A DNA stretch of 64,000 bases from Liolophura sinensis (Eukaryota; Mollusca; Polyplacophora; Chitonida; Chitonidae), in contig NC_088304.1 in assembly GCF_032854445.1 (NCBI RefSeq), forward strand, positions 22,271,704 to 22,335,703, given 5' to 3'. The notes under the pieces are model-generated. The model did not search any database. It was not told the DNA's origin and saw only the letters and a program-made list of their open reading frames with translations. Position 1 is the first letter of the stretch; every line of letters begins with the position of its first letter. A program made the translations under genes and the position numbers. Shown here piece by piece: positions 47,601 through 56,474 of this stretch.

Positions 47601-49022
47601 GTAAACCTACATGTACCTGACTGTCAGGGTGTTTAACCAGATGAGAGCAGACTTTATGCTGGGAGAGGTGGTATGGAACTTTGCTGACTTTCTCACGGAT
47701 CAAGGTAAGGGTTCACCAGGTAAACCTGCATGTACCTGACTGTCAGGGTGTGTGACCAGATGAGAGCAGACTTTATGGTGGGAGAGGTGGTATGGAACTT
47801 TGCTGACTTTCCCACAGATCAAGGTAAGGGTTCACCAGGTAAACCTACATGTACCTAACTGTCAGGGTGTTTAACCAGATGAGAGCAGACTTTATGGTGG
47901 GAGAGGTGGTATGGAACTTTGCTGACTTTCCCACAGATCAAGGTAAGGGTTCACCAGGTAAACCTACATGTACCTGACTGTCAGGGTGTGTGACCAGATG
48001 AGAGCAGACTTTATGGTGGGAGAGGTGGTGTGGAACTTTGCTGACTTTCCCACAGATCAAGGTAAGGGTTCACCAGGTAAACCTGCATGTACCTAACTGT
48101 CAGGGTGTGTGACCAGATGAGAGCAGACTTTATGGTGGGACAGGTGGTATGGAACTTTGCTGACTTTCCCACAGATCAGGGTAAGGGTTCACCAGGTAAA
48201 CCTGCATGTACCTAACTGTCAGGGTGTGTGACCAGATGAGAGCAGACTTTATGGTGGGAGAGGTGGTATGGAACTTTGCTGACTTTCCCACAGATCAAGG
48301 TAAGGGTTTACCAGGTAAACCTACATGTACCTAACTGTCAGGGTGTGTGACCAGATGAGAGCAGACTTTGTGGTGGGAGAGATGGTATGGAACTTTGCTG
48401 ACTTTCTCTCAGATCAAGGTAAGGGTTCACCAGGTAAACCTACACGTACCTGACTGTCAGGGTGTGTGACCAGATGAGAGCAGTCTTTATGGTGGGAGAG
48501 ATGGTATGGAACTTTGCTCACTTTCTCACACAGGTAAAGGCTCAGCAGATTCACCTACTGGGTATGTCAACCTCAAGACCAGTTGTCAAATTGAGGTTTA
48601 TGAGAATGTAACAGGCAAAAGTGAATATCATGCTGTTATTAAAAAAGAAAACTGACAAAACACCAACAATATATAAAATAAAGAGTTTAATATTTTAAAC
48701 CACAAAATGATGATTTACATGCAACCAGTAATTCTCCTGTTTACCTTTCTAAATTGTAAAGCATAGATGACTAGCATCTTTCTGGACTAAAATTGTGACA
48801 TAAAAGTAGAAAATAAGATATTTCATTAATATTTTATTAGGTATAACCCGTGTTGTTGGCAACAAGAAGGGTGTGTTGACACGGCAACGCCAGCCAAAGG
48901 CCGCAGCATTCCTGTTACGGGAACGATATTACTACCTCATGAACCAAACTTTGCCAGGCAGTCACTATGGTTACCAATATGGTGGACCTAAGTGCCAAGC
49001 TCCAAGCGTCATTATAAATTAA
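26456..49022 (+). CDS. GUSB: beta-glucuronidase (GH2), complete 12-exon gene with triplicated exon 9
   Basis: Predicted lysosomal beta-glucuronidase, a family 2 glycoside hydrolase that removes terminal glucuronate from glycosaminoglycan fragments and glucuronide conjugates. Exons joined by GT/AG sites and matching phases: 26456-26686, 27669-27845, 28649-28824, 30755-30897, 31571-31758, 32239-32379, 33119-33294, 34186-34335, one of 36490-36580 / 37675-37759 / 40445-40529, 45501-45677, 46974-47109, 48841-49022. With a 85-nt exon 9 the CDS is 1962 nt (653 aa); with 9a it is 655 aa, close to the 651 aa of human GUSB. Seen directly: hydrophobic N-terminal leader, GGMLYP after it, MPVPSSFND sugar-binding domain, [24 protein letters not shown] (acid/base Glu), NQYYGWY (catalytic Tyr), TEYGAD (nucleophile Glu) and a WNFADF/NKKG C-terminus. 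No frameshift or internal stop found. The family assignment is very secure; exon 9 usage is inferred. Confidence 0.95.
26687..27668 (+). other. GUSB intron 1
   Basis: 982 bp, A/T-rich, no repeat or embedded gene recognised. Confidence 0.7.
27669..27845 (+). CDS. GUSB: GUSB exon 2
   Basis: Fifty-nine codons, phase 0/0, acceptor cttcacag and donor gtgaga. It encodes the start of the jelly-roll sugar-binding domain ([19 protein letters not shown], then [11 protein letters not shown] and [10 protein letters not shown]), all hallmark GUSB blocks. Confidence 0.93.
28285..28465 (+). mobile_element. SINE family A in GUSB intron 2
   Basis: Head ggggcctcagtggctaagtg, tgacccaggagcttcccacc, then a deletion to caaataaatatataaata. 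Confidence 0.8.
28649..28824 (+). CDS. GUSB: GUSB exon 3
   Basis: Acceptor ttatttcag, donor gtaatc. It encodes [19 protein letters not shown] and the [16 protein letters not shown] block. A cryptic donor-like string (aacaggtaat) lies inside the exon near 28669, but the frame runs through it. Confidence 0.92.
29172..29442 (+). mobile_element. SINE family A, full length, intron 3
   Basis: The best complete copy: ggggcctccatggcgcagtt head, caccaatgcagtcgctgtga, gagttcaagtccagctcatg B box, gatggtcgtgggtttcttcc, attcttgagtacggcataaa and caccaatcaaataaataaa. Confidence 0.9.
29885..30545 (+). repeat. 25-bp minisatellite in GUSB intron 3
   Basis: About 26 units of GATGGTCTGCTACATGACTC plus ATGTG. 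Most carry the palindrome ATGACTCAT and an overlapping CATGTG. Confidence 0.95.
30755..30897 (+). CDS. GUSB: GUSB exon 4
   Basis: Acceptor caccttag, donor gtaggg. It encodes [19 protein letters not shown] and the VDDITITT block, the end of the sugar-binding domain. Confidence 0.92.
31285..31545 (+). mobile_element. divergent SINE, intron 4
   Basis: B-box-like caggttcaaatctacctc and a family-A-like end (agaaatattcttcatcat, gcaccaatt). Confidence 0.45.
31571..31758 (+). CDS. GUSB: GUSB exon 5
   Basis: Acceptor ggttttcag, donor gtattt. It encodes the immunoglobulin-like domain ([10 protein letters not shown]..., [13 protein letters not shown]..., [18 protein letters not shown]). Confidence 0.92.
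32239..32379 (+). CDS. GUSB: GUSB exon 6
   Basis: Forty-seven codons, phase 0/0, acceptor gttggcag, donor gtgagt. It encodes [28 protein letters not shown], the entry into the catalytic barrel. Human GUSB has HGVNKHED; here N is replaced by A. Confidence 0.92.
32395..32712 (+). mobile_element. SINE family C in intron 6
   Basis: Degraded head, then cactgtgaggttagaacaag, agtataatgtgactgggtag, gtgtcttcagcatgatactt and tcatatggctgaaaaactgt. It starts about 15 bp after exon 6. Confidence 0.75.
33119..33294 (+). CDS. GUSB: GUSB exon 7
   Basis: Acceptor gtttgccag. It encodes [40 protein letters not shown] and [10 protein letters not shown]. The donor gtgagt at 33295 is also the first copy of a long 23-bp tandem array, so many identical donor-like sites follow. 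The join to exon 8 gives ITQDDNFSN in frame. Confidence 0.92.
33286..34125 (+). repeat. 23-bp minisatellite carrying copies of the exon 7 donor (intron 7)
   Basis: More than thirty units of a pattern like AGCATAACACAGTGAGTAGTGTC. The unit contains the last bases of exon 7 (cATAACACA) followed by the gtgagt donor, so the array was evidently seeded at the exon/intron junction. Variation is mainly GTGAGTAG/GTGGGTAG and ATAAC/ATTAC. Confidence 0.95.
34186..34335 (+). CDS. GUSB: GUSB exon 8 (acid/base glutamate)
   Basis: Acceptor acattttgcag, donor gtaaga. It encodes [20 protein letters not shown] and [12 protein letters not shown]. The NEP glutamate is the general acid/base of GH2 glucuronidases (Glu451 in human). 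It ends with two bases (AA) of a Lys codon, which fixes the phase of exon 9. Confidence 0.94.
34790..35000 (-). mobile_element. SINE family A in intron 8
   Basis: tggccagtattatggtgaga, cagcatgagctggacttgaa, tgcgctagcactctaa; head and tail degraded. Confidence 0.75.
35140..35275 (-). mobile_element. SINE family A, 3' half, intron 8
   Basis: (ttta)n, gttttacgccatgctccaga, tatggtgggaggaaaccgag, gaaacccatgaccatccgca. Confidence 0.8.
35560..35835 (+). repeat. ~92-bp repeat, three copies (left arm)
   Basis: Each copy has gagctgaaagaaatt..ttatacaaata and a cttttcagca string. The right arm has it inverted at about 63,605-63,890. Confidence 0.85.
36490..36580 (+). CDS. GUSB: GUSB alternative exon 9a
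   Basis: 91 nt, acceptor gtcacacag, donor gtaagt, phase 2 in and 0 out. It encodes (K)[17 protein letters not shown] followed by [13 protein letters not shown], two residues longer than 9b and 9c and the most divergent in its second half. No counterpart is visible in the right arm. Confidence 0.85.
37370..37600 (+). repeat. 56-57-bp tandem repeat before exon 9b
   Basis: Four units of catggattggctactgtctg, acctttacactttac, atgatgtcatgaatcatcaa. The right arm has five to six units at 62,140-62,450. Confidence 0.92.
37675..37759 (+). CDS. GUSB: GUSB alternative exon 9b
   Basis: 85 nt, acceptor tgcatgcag, donor gtaagt, same phases as 9a. It encodes (K)[17 protein letters not shown] followed by [11 protein letters not shown]; it is closest to the vertebrate VSNSNYAADKG segment, so it is the likely ancestral-type version. 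Confidence 0.87.
38390..39640 (+). repeat. ~70-bp minisatellite between exons 9b and 9c
   Basis: About 17 units with gctgtggctgaagctgatag, tctgggttcatacagatatt, ccaggtaccatgggtacaaa and ggtctgtgta. Confidence 0.95.
40445..40529 (+). CDS. GUSB: GUSB alternative exon 9c
   Basis: 85 nt, acceptor ttctgcag, donor gtaagt, same phases. It encodes (K)[17 protein letters not shown] followed by [11 protein letters not shown]. The roughly 0.9 kb around it is missing from the right arm. Confidence 0.86.
40680..41860 (+). repeat. 24-bp minisatellite after exon 9c
   Basis: Units like TCACCATCCACAACACAAGA plus TGCC; the sense strand is almost free of G. Later units change to accttccacaacacagg and cacctgaacttccac forms. 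Confidence 0.95.
41936..44230 (+). repeat. 63-bp minisatellite, ~36 units, intron before exon 10
   Basis: Unit: catactcatgatgcccattt, cagtgatgggtttctttttc, tacccattgataggctttcc, ttc. Translation of the repeat gives apparent 21-residue periodic proteins in more than one frame, which are not genes. Confidence 0.96.
44231..45500 (+). other. end of the intron before exon 10
   Basis: A/T-rich unique-like DNA between the 63-bp array and exon 10, matched in the right arm (57,409-58,650). No coding signal. Confidence 0.6.
45501..45677 (+). CDS. GUSB: GUSB exon 10 (catalytic Tyr and nucleophile Glu)
   Basis: Fifty-nine codons, phase 0/0, acceptor tatatttcag, donor gtaagc. It encodes [20 protein letters not shown] and, near the end, [16 protein letters not shown]. 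The glutamate of TEYGAD is the nucleophile (Glu540 in human) and the first Tyr of QYYGW aligns with Tyr504. Confidence 0.95.
45905..46928. mobile_element. left-arm-only ~1 kb insertion in intron 10
   Basis: Intron 10 is 1.3 kb in the left arm but 270 bp in the right. The extra DNA starts after ccctcttt(ta) and ends before taagcttt, which are adjacent in the right arm. It is richer in G+C than its surroundings. An open stretch at 46386-46679 codes for a basic 97-aa peptide that I do not recognise. It may be an old insertion or retained DNA deleted on the right. Confidence 0.45.
46974..47109 (+). CDS. GUSB: GUSB exon 11
   Basis: Acceptor cgccaacag, donor gtaagg. It encodes [20 protein letters not shown], then [20 protein letters not shown] and FLTDQ. 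Reading through the donor meets TGA after [11 protein letters not shown]. The last 77 nt plus donor are reiterated downstream as a tandem array. Confidence 0.93.
47110..48540 (+). repeat. ~119-bp tandem array of partial exon 11 plus 5' splice site (intron 11)
   Basis: Eleven full units and one degenerate unit after exon 11. Each has about 77 nt homologous to the exon 11 end (codes for [20 protein letters not shown] then FPTDQ), a gtaagg donor and about 42 nt of intron. Donor copies lie near 47226, 47345, 47464, 47582, 47702, 47821, 47940, 48058, 48177, 48296 and 48416. The right arm has the same array with only about three units. Confidence 0.95.
48841..49022 (+). CDS. GUSB: GUSB exon 12 (C-terminus, stop)
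   Basis: Acceptor attttattag. It encodes [40 protein letters not shown] and a Gly/Tyr-rich tail ending SVIIN, then TAA at 49020-49022. The NKKG and [16 protein letters not shown] blocks are conserved GUSB C-terminal motifs; the tail after MNQT is lineage-specific. Confidence 0.94.
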
Positions 49023-49153
49023 AATTAGTTTTCATGTTGGATGGATTAGAAGTTTTCAGTGACAGTACTCTTGTCTAGCGGTATATTGAGTTCTGATTAG
49101 ATTAAATAAGCCATATTTTGACTTGAAAGATGAGAGAGCAATTAATTCATGGC

Positions 49154-49159
49154 AATAAA
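49154..49159 (+). terminator. possible GUSB polyadenylation signal
   Basis: AATAAA 132 bp after the stop codon, with T/G-rich sequence from about 49175. Position and motif fit a polyA signal; not proven. Confidence 0.5.
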
Positions 49160-49364
49160 AAAATGTATTGATAAGTAGAAGAAGATAATAGGTTTGCTTG
49201 TTTTGTGTAAAGTAAATTTGATATTAATATACATCTAGTCATATATCTATGTCTACCAGATTCTTACCACTGCTAGTAAATGATAATCTAAAAGTTAGAT
49301 AATTTTATTCATGTTGAAAACTATGAACAATTCATAAATGAATGTCTTCCAATCTTACACACCT

Positions 49365-49470
49365 TGATAGCACAGTTGGTAGAGCGTCTGCTTCAGGAGC
49401 GGTAGATCCAGGATCAGTCAATTGTTGAGCACGACATTAAACCCCAAACACTCACTCTTTCACTCACTCC
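49365..49470 (+). mobile_element. SINE family B, internally deleted
   Basis: Head cacagttggtagagcgtctg, ggtagatccaggatcag joined directly to ttgttgagcacgacattaaa and cactcact. It lies in the 3' flank of GUSB. I did not see it at the matching place of the right arm. Confidence 0.8.
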
Positions 49471-49524
49471 AATCTTGCTCTGTATTTTTAAGAATATAAA
49501 ACTGTAGTAGAGGTAAATCTATGG

Positions 49525-49870
49525 GACATCATGGTTTTGTGAATGTACCACATTGTTTTGTAAGTGCAGGACATGATTTTGTGATTACAGGACATAATTT
49601 TGTGAATGCAGGACATCATTTTGTGAATGCAGGACGTAGTTTTGTCAAAACAGGACTTGGTATAGCGAATATATTACATGATTTTGTAATATCATTTTTG
49701 TAATACAGGACATTATTTTGTGAGTAAAGGACATTGTTTTGTGAACACAGGACTTGATTTTGTGAATACAGGACACGGTTTTGTGAGTACAGCACCTGAT
49801 TTTGTCAATGCTGGATGTGATTTTTGTGAATACAGGACATTGTTTTCTGAATACAAAATATGATGTTGTC
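49525..49870 (+). repeat. 20-21-bp minisatellite, 3' flank (left arm)
   Basis: Units like ATTTTGTGAATGCAGGACAT. Confidence 0.92.
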
Positions 49871-50464
49871 AGTACAAAGTCCTGTCCCAGTACTGGTTAA
49901 AAAGATTCTATAACCACTCAGGCTGGTTGGACATAGTGACAGGTGATCGAATAAATATTTTAAAATGTAAAAACTGAACACTTATTTCTAACTCTGGTTA
50001 ATTACTGATTAGACTGTAAGTCAGGTTAAATTTTGATATATATGTATATATTTCTGAATTTAATGTAATTTTGAACCATCACACATATTACAGTGTACAG
50101 TATTAACATATGACATTGGAAGCAATCATCATTGAAAATGGTTACAGAGAATTTTCTTGTAATTGGGTGCAAAAGATTCACCAAAGTGGCACAAAAACTG
50201 TTCCTTAATCTGTGATGCAAATTATTGTTATTAAAAATAGTACAAAACTGTTGTTGTTAAAAGTACAAAAAGATTGTTACTGCATTTTGGTAGGAGCTTG
50301 ATATTAAAACTTGGTACCAAGAGTTTTTCTTATTAAAATTTGGTGTCGAGTCTTGTTACTACTACGTGTAAAAATGGCACAAAAGATCATGAATAATTTG
50401 TGGTCAAAAAGATTGTTATTTAACATGAATATACATCTATGTATAAAGAATTCTTATTAAAATG

Positions 50465-50712
50465 GGGGGAGGCTTATTTGGTTAGCTTAATGATCCAGTA
50501 GCCTCTCACCAATGTGGCTGCTGTGGGTTCAAGTCCAACTCATGCCGACTTCCTCACAGGCCTTATGTGGGAAGGTCTGGCAGCAACCTGCAGATGGTCG
50601 TGGGTTCCCTCAGGCCATGCCCGGTTTTCTCCCACCATAGTGCTGACCATCATATAAATGAAATATTCTTGAGTACGGCAGAAAACAACAGTTAAGTACA
50701 TGTAAATAAATT
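50465..50712 (+). mobile_element. SINE family A in the left arm
   Basis: taatgatccagtagcctctc, gtgggttcaagtccaactca, atattcttgagtacggcaga. Shared with the right arm (53,935-54,180), so it predates the inverted duplication. Confidence 0.85.
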
Positions 50713-51529
50713 AATACAGTTGTACATGCAGCTCTAAGTTTCTGCCCATTTAATAGATTATTGTGATTCCGCTCCAATGTCTCCTTTATAAGCGGTCTGC
50801 CAAAGTATAGGTGACTCAAAAAAAAACCGAGCAACAGTTATATGCAACAAGCACCCTGAACGTACTGCGAGAGCAATACAAGCCCACAAACCCGTTAGAG
50901 CCAATGGAATAATAGCTACAGTGTGGCCACAACAGGACAAAATCTGCCATAATTTTGTTGTAAAATAGTTCCACGCTCAAACATTATCTGAAGCCATGTA
51001 TCAAGTTTCAGTTCAGCAAAATGACCTATTTTAACAACAAAATATGTGGAAAAATGTGTAAGTCTGAAACGGCCAAAATTCTGACATGCTGTAGCTATCC
51101 GATACTCGGACTTAATAGGATTAAGCCGTGTACCAAATTTCCATTCAACGCGATGAACCATTCTGGAGGAAAACACGTGGAAAACTGCATGTTTAAGTCT
51201 AAATTAAGGCCAAAAACGGCCATGCAAGTAAAACATCTTTACATACTTACATTTTTAGCTCGCCGTGATGAAGTAAGCTGAGGTGTTGCAAGTGTGTGGG
51301 AATAATGGTGTTGTTGCAAAGAGATCTGAGAAGACACGATTATCAGAACAAGACTTAGTACTTTTACAGTATTATTAAGTAAAATGGTGATATGTGTATT
51401 ACACATTGCTAGCTGTGTATGATACTGCTGTTACGCATGACTCCTATACTTTTTACAGTGTATGATCATAAATATCTGAAGCTGGTTATGTATACATCAG
51501 TTGGGGTAACCCTGTTCCTTATATTCTTA

Positions 51530-51712
51530 ACTTCATGTTGGCTTCCTCTCCGGCCGTACGTGGGAAGGTCTGCCAGCAACCTGCGGATGGTCGTGGTTTC
51601 CCCCGGGCTCTGCCCGGTTTCCACCCACCATAATGCAGGCCGCCGTCGTATAAGTGAAATATTCTTGAGTATGGCGTAAAACACCAATCAAATAAATAAA
51701 TAAATAAATACA
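51530..51712 (+). mobile_element. SINE family A in the spacer
   Basis: catgttggcttcctctccgg, gtacgtgggaaggtctgcca, ggtcgtggtttcccccgggc, tail caccaatcaaataaataaat. Confidence 0.9.
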
Positions 51713-52257
51713 TTCTTAACTTGAAACAGTAAACTTTCCAAAGAAACGAAGTATCGAACTAGAAATAAGTATTCATGTAATATGAGTAATGTGCTGCTAT
51801 TAGCAATTACATGTGAATAACAGAACATCAATTATTCTGAAACAATACTTTGCTCAATATAACACGCTTAACTGACTAGAAGTATTTACATGAACACCTA
51901 TGCTGTCTTATCTATATCACCATTATCTAACGGGGCGGTTCAAATAACGTGTTTTTATACAGCATCATTACAACATGTGAATGAGTTATGATATAAATAA
52001 ACTTACAGGATAATAAAATCACAGAATGTACATGTATGTACAAGGCTGTTTGAAAACATTGCAACACATGTACTACTACACGCAGGTGCTAATAAACGAT
52101 GATGGTTCAGGACTACAATCAGACAATGTGACCATCTCACCCCAAATGCTGCCTATAGTTGCTGACAGGACTCAACTGGGATGTGTCCTAAGGTTGTCAC
52201 AATAGCATAACTTACTACAGGTGTCTCATGAAAGAAAGTCAAACATCAAACATGTCA

Positions 52258-52412
52258 TCTTTATTTATTTATTTATTTAATTGGTGTTTCATGCCGTACT
52301 CAAGAATATTTCACTTATAAGACGGCGGCCAGCATTATGGTGGGGGGAAACTTGGCAGAGCCCGGGGAAACCCACGACCATCCGCAGGTTGCTAACAAAC
52401 CTTCGCACTTAC
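52258..52412 (-). mobile_element. SINE family A in the spacer
   Basis: (ttta)n, ggtgtttcatgccgtactca, aagacggcggccagcattat, cccacgaccatccgcaggtt. Confidence 0.88.
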
Positions 52413-53387
52413 TCATGTTATATTGATTATTTATCAAAATGCATGGGTCTGCATTACACTGACAATAATCAGTATTAATGGCCAACACACTAAACTAAAG
52501 CAATTTACCGTTTTCTTATTTTACATTGTACATGTACTCATATGACCAAAATGGTACTCCACTGTAAAGAATTGAATTTCAAGCCAAGGGAGGTAACTTA
52601 TACAGTCTAGACATGAAGTTGCCGTGGTTACAAACCCTGTTAGACTGTACAGTCTACTCAGTACAGTATTTAACTTCATAAGAACTGTTAACACTGTTCC
52701 GCTATCTTACAACTCATGTAAAGGATGAGACAGTGTTATACATCCGATTGGAGCTACAATATGTGGTACTGCCAACTGAGAGCAAACCATTACAGCCAGG
52801 CCGCAGCCATGTGCGTTCCTGCACAATCGATCACCTGTTAAAGTACACGTAAACATTACATAACTGCTCAGGTTACACCCGCTAAAATGTTCATGCTACC
52901 AATCGTGGTGAAAACGTATGACATGATTCAACCTTACACACCTGTTAATCTTTGTATGAATAATTGAAACTTACATAATCTGTCACGCGATTTTGCCTTG
53001 TGAAGCTGGTGAAAAAGTAGCGGACACTGAGCAACTGAATCATGGGTAGGCCTACACATCAACCAAATTATCTTATAGACAGTAAACCGCAAAGAAGTTT
53101 GTTAAAAAGTTTACCATCTTCCATTAATCACGTGAACACAAACTTCTTTCAAGTGAACAACTCTATTTGCACCTCGTATGCAGAAATAAAAAATTACAAC
53201 TTTCAAAAAAGCTGGACCTAAGTACGTTTAGAGTGCTTGTTGCATATAACTGTTGCTCGACTGGAGAAAGAATTTTTTGAGTCACAAGTACTTTTGGCAG
53301 ACCGCTTAAAAAGAGGACAATGGAGCACTGTCACAATAACCTTTAAATGGAACATAAAACGGTAAAGCTTCATGTACAAATGTATTA

Positions 53388-53595
53388 ACTGATTTATTTA
53401 GGTGCTGTTTTACTCCGTACTCAAGAATATTTCACTTACACGATGAGGGCGAGCACTATGATAGGAGGAAACCCATGACCGTCCGCACATTACAGGCAGG
53501 CCTTCCCACATACATGTACAATGGGGGGGTACAGCATTGGTGAGAAGCTCGTGTCATTGAGCTAACCACTAACCCTTAGGCCATGAAGGCCCCGT
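53388..53595 (-). mobile_element. SINE family A, right arm
   Basis: ggtgctgttttactccgtac, gataggaggaaacccatgac, head near cattgagctaaccac. With its flank it looks like a tandem duplicate of the 53,880-54,180 segment. Confidence 0.75.
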
Positions 53596-53696
53596 CACAT
53601 GTATAAAGAGAAGTCCATTGGGACGGAAACCACATCTACATGTACATGGATCACTGATCAATGGTAGGCTGTCTTAGTAAGATACAATCGCAAAGA

Positions 53697-53850
53697 ACCT
53701 GGGGAAAACAAACGACCATCTGCACGTTGCAGCCAGACTTTCTCACGTATGGCCGGTGAGGAAGTCAGCATGAGTTGGACTTGAACTCTGACTTCTGGGT
53801 AAATACGCTGTGCTAACGCGCTAACCAACTGAACCACGGAGTCCCCCCCC
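53697..53850 (-). mobile_element. SINE family A, 5' half, right arm
   Basis: aaacgaccatctgcacgttg, gtatggccggtgaggaagtc, atgagttggacttgaactct, ctgaaccacggagtccc. Confidence 0.78.
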
Positions 53851-53934
53851 CACCAACCCCTTCATTTAATAAGAAGCGGAGTCACAATAATCTATTAAAT
53901 GGGTAGAAACTTAGAGCTGCATGTACAACTGTAT

Positions 53935-54180
53935 TAATTTATTTACATGTACTTAACTGTTGTTTTCTGCCGTACTCAAGAATATTTCATTTATATGATG
54001 GGGGTCAGCACTATGATGGGATAAGTTTGGCCTGAGGGAACCCACGACCATCTGCAGGTTGCTGGCAGACCTTCCCACATAAGGCCGGTGAGGAAGTCGG
54101 CATGAGTTGGACTTGAACCCACAGCAACCACATTGGTGAGAGGCTACTGGATCATTAAGCTAACCAAATAAGCCTCCCCC
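53935..54180 (-). mobile_element. SINE family A shared by both arms
   Basis: Counterpart of the copy at 50,465-50,712. Confidence 0.85.
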
Positions 54181-54339
54181 CATTTTAATAAGAATTCTTT
54201 ATACATAGATGTATATTCATGTTAAATAACAATCTTTTTGACCACAAATTACTGATGATCTTTTGTGCCATTTTTACACGCAGTAGTAACAATACTTAAC
54301 AACAAATTTTTATAAGAAAAAACTCCTGGTACCGAGATT

Positions 54340-54595
54340 TATTATTATTTATTTATTTATCTGGTTGGTGTTTTACGCCATACTCAAGAATATTTCACTT
54401 ATACGACGGCGGCCAGTATTATGGTTGGAGGAAACTCACAACCATCCGCAGGTTGCTAGCAGACCTTCCCACGTACGGCTGGAGAGGAAGCCAGCATGAG
54501 CTGGACTTGAACTCACAGCGACCTCATTGGTGAGTCTCCTGGTTCATTACGCTGCGCTAGCGCGCTAACCGACTGAGCCACGGAGGCCCCAAGGT
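54340..54595 (-). mobile_element. SINE family A, full length, right arm only
   Basis: Full-length copy from (ttatt)n tail to ccgactgagccacggaggcc head. The matching left-arm site near 50,305 is empty, so this copy inserted after the duplication or was lost on the left. Confidence 0.88.
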
Positions 54596-55074
54596 TTAAT
54601 ATTTAACTCCTACCAAAAGCTACATGTAGTAACAATCTTCTTGTACTTACTCTTACCAACAAAGTTTTGTACTATTTTTAATAACAACAATCTGAATTAA
54701 AATTTTAACAACAATCATCTGCATCACAGATTTATGAACAGTTTTTGTGCCATTTTGATAAATCATTTATAAACAATTATCAGAAAATTCTCTATACCCA
54801 TTTTCAATGATGATAGCTTCCAATGTCATGTCAATACTGTGCATTGTAATAGTATTGCTTACATGTGTGATGATTCAAAATCACATTAGTTTCAGGAATA
54901 TATAAATAAATATATATATATATATCAAAATTTATCCTAACTTACAGTCTAATCAGTAATTAACCAGATTTAGAAATAAGTGTTCAGTTTTTACATTTTA
55001 AAATATTTATTCGATCACCTGTCACTATGTCCAACCAGCCTGACTGGTTGTAGATTCTTTTTAACCAGTACAGG

Positions 55075-55345
55075 GACAGGACTGTACTGACAACATCATA
55101 TTCTGTATTCATAAAACAATGTCCTGTATTCACAAAATCACATCCAGCATTGACAAAATCAGGTGCTGTACTCACAAAACCGTGTCCTGTATTCACAAAA
55201 TCAAGTCCTGTGTTCACAAAACAATGTCCTTTACTCACAAAATCATGTCCTGTATTCACAAAATCATGTAATATATTCGCTATACCAAGTCCTGTTTTGA
55301 CAAAACTACGTCCTGCATTCACAAAATGATGTCCCATATTCAAAC
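55075..55345 (-). repeat. 20-21-bp minisatellite, right arm
   Basis: Inverted counterpart of 49,525-49,870, fewer units. Confidence 0.92.
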
Positions 55346-55986
55346 AACCATGTCCTCATTTATAATCTCTGAATTCATGAAGTTCAGATTTGATCAGAGC
55401 TAGATTCAATAAAGGGGAATTTACTGACTATTAAAAAACCTCAGAGAATATCTTTACGAAGTATGCATAAAAGAACGGCTAACATTAATTACACACTGTA
55501 CTTAGAACAGTAGTGTAAGGTTCCTTGTATATTATCAACCTCAAGTGGAGAATTAAACACATGAAATAACACTGTCAAAGTAGAATTTTAAACAAAATCA
55601 CAACTTCTTAAAAAGTAAAGATTTCATATTCATATTCTTAAAAATACAGAGTAAGAGTGGAAGACAGTCATTTATAAATTCTTCATAGTGTTGAACATGA
55701 ATAAAATTATCCAACTTTTAGATTATCATTTACTAGCAGTGGTAAGAATCTGGTAGACATAGATATAAGACTAAATGTATACTAATATCAAATTTACTTT
55801 ACACAAAACAAGCAAAACTATTATCTTCTATTACTTATCAATACATTTTTTTATTGCCATGAATTAATTCGTCTCTCATCTTTCAAGTCAAAATATGGCT
55901 TATTTAATCTAATCAGAACTCAATATACCGCTAGACAAGAGTACTGTCAATGAAAACTTCTAATCTGTCCAATATGAAAACTAATT

Positions 55987-56168
55987 TTAATTTATAATGA
56001 CACCTGGAGCTTGGCACTTAGGTCCACCATATTGGTAACCATAGTGACTGCCTGGCAAAGTTTGGTTCATGAGGTAGTAATATCGCTCCCGTAACAGGAA
56101 TGCTGCGGCCTTTGGCTGGCGTTGCCGTGTCAACACACCCTTCTTGTTGCCAACAACACGGGTTATAC
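55987..56168 (-). CDS. right-copy exon 12'
   Basis: 182 nt ending in TAA (55989-55987). One residue differs from the left copy (Ser to Gly in the tail APSVIIN/APGVIIN). Confidence 0.85.
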
Positions 56169-56474
56169 CTAATAAAATATTAATGAAATCTCTTATTTTC
56201 TACTTTTATGTCACAATTTTGGTCCAGAAAGATGCTAGTCGTTTACGCTTTACAATATAGAAAGGTAAACAAAGGATTACTGGTTGCATGTAAATCATCA
56301 TTTTGTGGTTTAAAATATTAAAAATATTTACTCTTATATATTGTTGGTGTTTTGTCAGTTTTCTTTTTTAATAACAGTATGATATTCACTTTTACCTGTT
56401 ACATTCTCATAAACCTCAATCTGACACCTGGTCTTGAGGTTGACATATCCAGTAGGTGTATCCGCTGAGCCTTT

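Larger units (their letters stand above)
35450..50864 (+). repeat. left arm of large inverted repeat
   Basis: Sequence from about 35,450 (tgtggcctaattattgtaac) to about 50,864 (cagttatatgcaacaagc) recurs inverted in 53,223-64,000, including glucuronidase exons 9b-12, introns, minisatellites and 3' flank. The arms share order but differ by point changes, array lengths and several indels. The true outer limit lies further out because the right arm is cut by the window edge. Confidence 0.9.
50865..53222. other. spacer of the inverted repeat
   Basis: About 2.4 kb unique to the centre of the inverted repeat. It holds two SINE copies in opposite orientation (51,530-51,712 and 52,258-52,412) and otherwise A/T-rich sequence with no gene that I can recognise. 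Confidence 0.7.

Noticed and set aside
26456-49022. Bacterial uidA or recent horizontal transfer
   Set aside because: Twelve exon positions, signal peptide and animal-type GUSB motifs (SNSNY-like loop, NKKG C-terminus) fit an ordinary animal gene.
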